Assembly (NCBI GenBank): GCA_035555855.1
Contig: DATMGD010000071.1
Coordinates: 124,001-188,000, forward strand
Direction: 5' to 3'
Origin: Palsa-892 sp035555855
Lineage (GTDB): Bacteria; Pseudomonadota; Alphaproteobacteria; Rhizobiales; Xanthobacteraceae
DNA length: 64,000 bases
Part shown: positions 63,926 through 64,000 of the stretch, piece after piece
Layout: each line of letters begins with the position of its first letter
Numbering within the stretch: position 1 is the stretch's first letter
Notes under the pieces: generated by a model
Told to the model about the DNA's origin: nothing
The model's database searches: none
What the model saw: the letters and a program-made list of their open reading frames with translations, nothing else
Made by a program: the position numbers and the translations under genes

Positions 63926-64000
63926 ATGTTGTCGATCCGCAAACTTCTTCCCGGCATCGCCGCGATTGTCATGTTGCTTGGCGCCACAGCCGCGCCGCCA
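63926..64000 (+). CDS. Partial secreted protein (cut by right edge)
   Basis: ATG at 63926 opens a frame of 25 codons to the window end: a basic start (MLSIRKLLPG) and a hydrophobic core (IAAIVMLLGATA), a signal peptide. Nothing of the mature protein is visible. AGAGG is six bases upstream. Confidence 0.5.
   Translation, partial: MLSIRKLLPGIAAIVMLLGATAAPP

Overview
The window is GC-rich, densely coded DNA from an alphaproteobacterium, most likely of the order Hyphomicrobiales (Rhizobiales). The main evidence is a circularly permuted two-piece tmRNA gene whose tag reads ANDNYAPVAQAA, an alpha-type SspB adaptor, the gene order of the division/cell-wall (dcw) cluster, and a meso-DAP type MurE. 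The order-level assignment is inference. I see no insertion sequence, prophage, CRISPR array or tRNA gene.

Left part (1-15.9 kb): a partial secreted protein, a TetR regulator, then a TPP riboswitch that controls a small four-helix membrane protein and thiC. A run of small stress-type or envelope genes follows (cupin, methyltransferase, DUF1059-like, Ntn hydrolase, DUF2188-like, two Rnk-like proteins, pirin, small membrane proteins, a Lys-rich DUF6496-like protein), then gamma-glutamyltransferase. The permuted ssrA gene lies directly upstream of sspB, the adaptor that carries ssrA-tagged proteins to ClpXP, and sspB is followed by folA.

Middle part (15.9-31 kb): a large AsmA-like protein, an FAD-linked D-2-hydroxyacid dehydrogenase, a hotdog thioesterase, a 34-residue microprotein, prmA, uvrD, an M24 aminopeptidase P, ligA and recN.

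The region from 52.6 kb down to 27 kb on the minus strand is one long, mostly overlapping gene string: mraZ-rsmH-ftsL-ftsI-murE-murF-mraY-murD-ftsW-murG-murC-[glutamine amidotransferase]-murB-ddl-ftsQ-ftsA-ftsZ, a terminator, then lpxC, bamD, recN and ligA. It makes the peptidoglycan precursor (MurB-F, Ddl, MraY, MurG), polymerises it at the septum (FtsW, FtsI, FtsL, FtsQ) and builds the Z ring (FtsA, FtsZ). A likely MraZ operator, four 10-bp-spaced TGGGN-like repeats over a promoter, precedes mraZ. The amidotransferase between murC and murB and the long acidic FtsL tail are unusual.

Right part (52.8-64 kb): a peptidoglycan amidase, a lytic transglycosylase, the RNase P RNA gene rnpB, a 27-residue membrane microprotein, an ArsR-methyltransferase fusion with a His-rich N-terminus, a Gly-rich secreted peptide, an outer-membrane barrel, and an operon of an OpgC-type acyltransferase with a degenerate and an intact SGNH hydrolase. 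A TonB-dependent receptor with a duplicated operator-like element follows, then a Pro/Ala/Gln-rich protein and a truncated secreted protein at the right edge.

Best candidates for something undescribed: the OpgC / pseudo-SGNH / SGNH operon, the riboswitch-controlled membrane protein before thiC, and the amidotransferase embedded in the dcw operon. Product names come from reading motifs; no database search was run.
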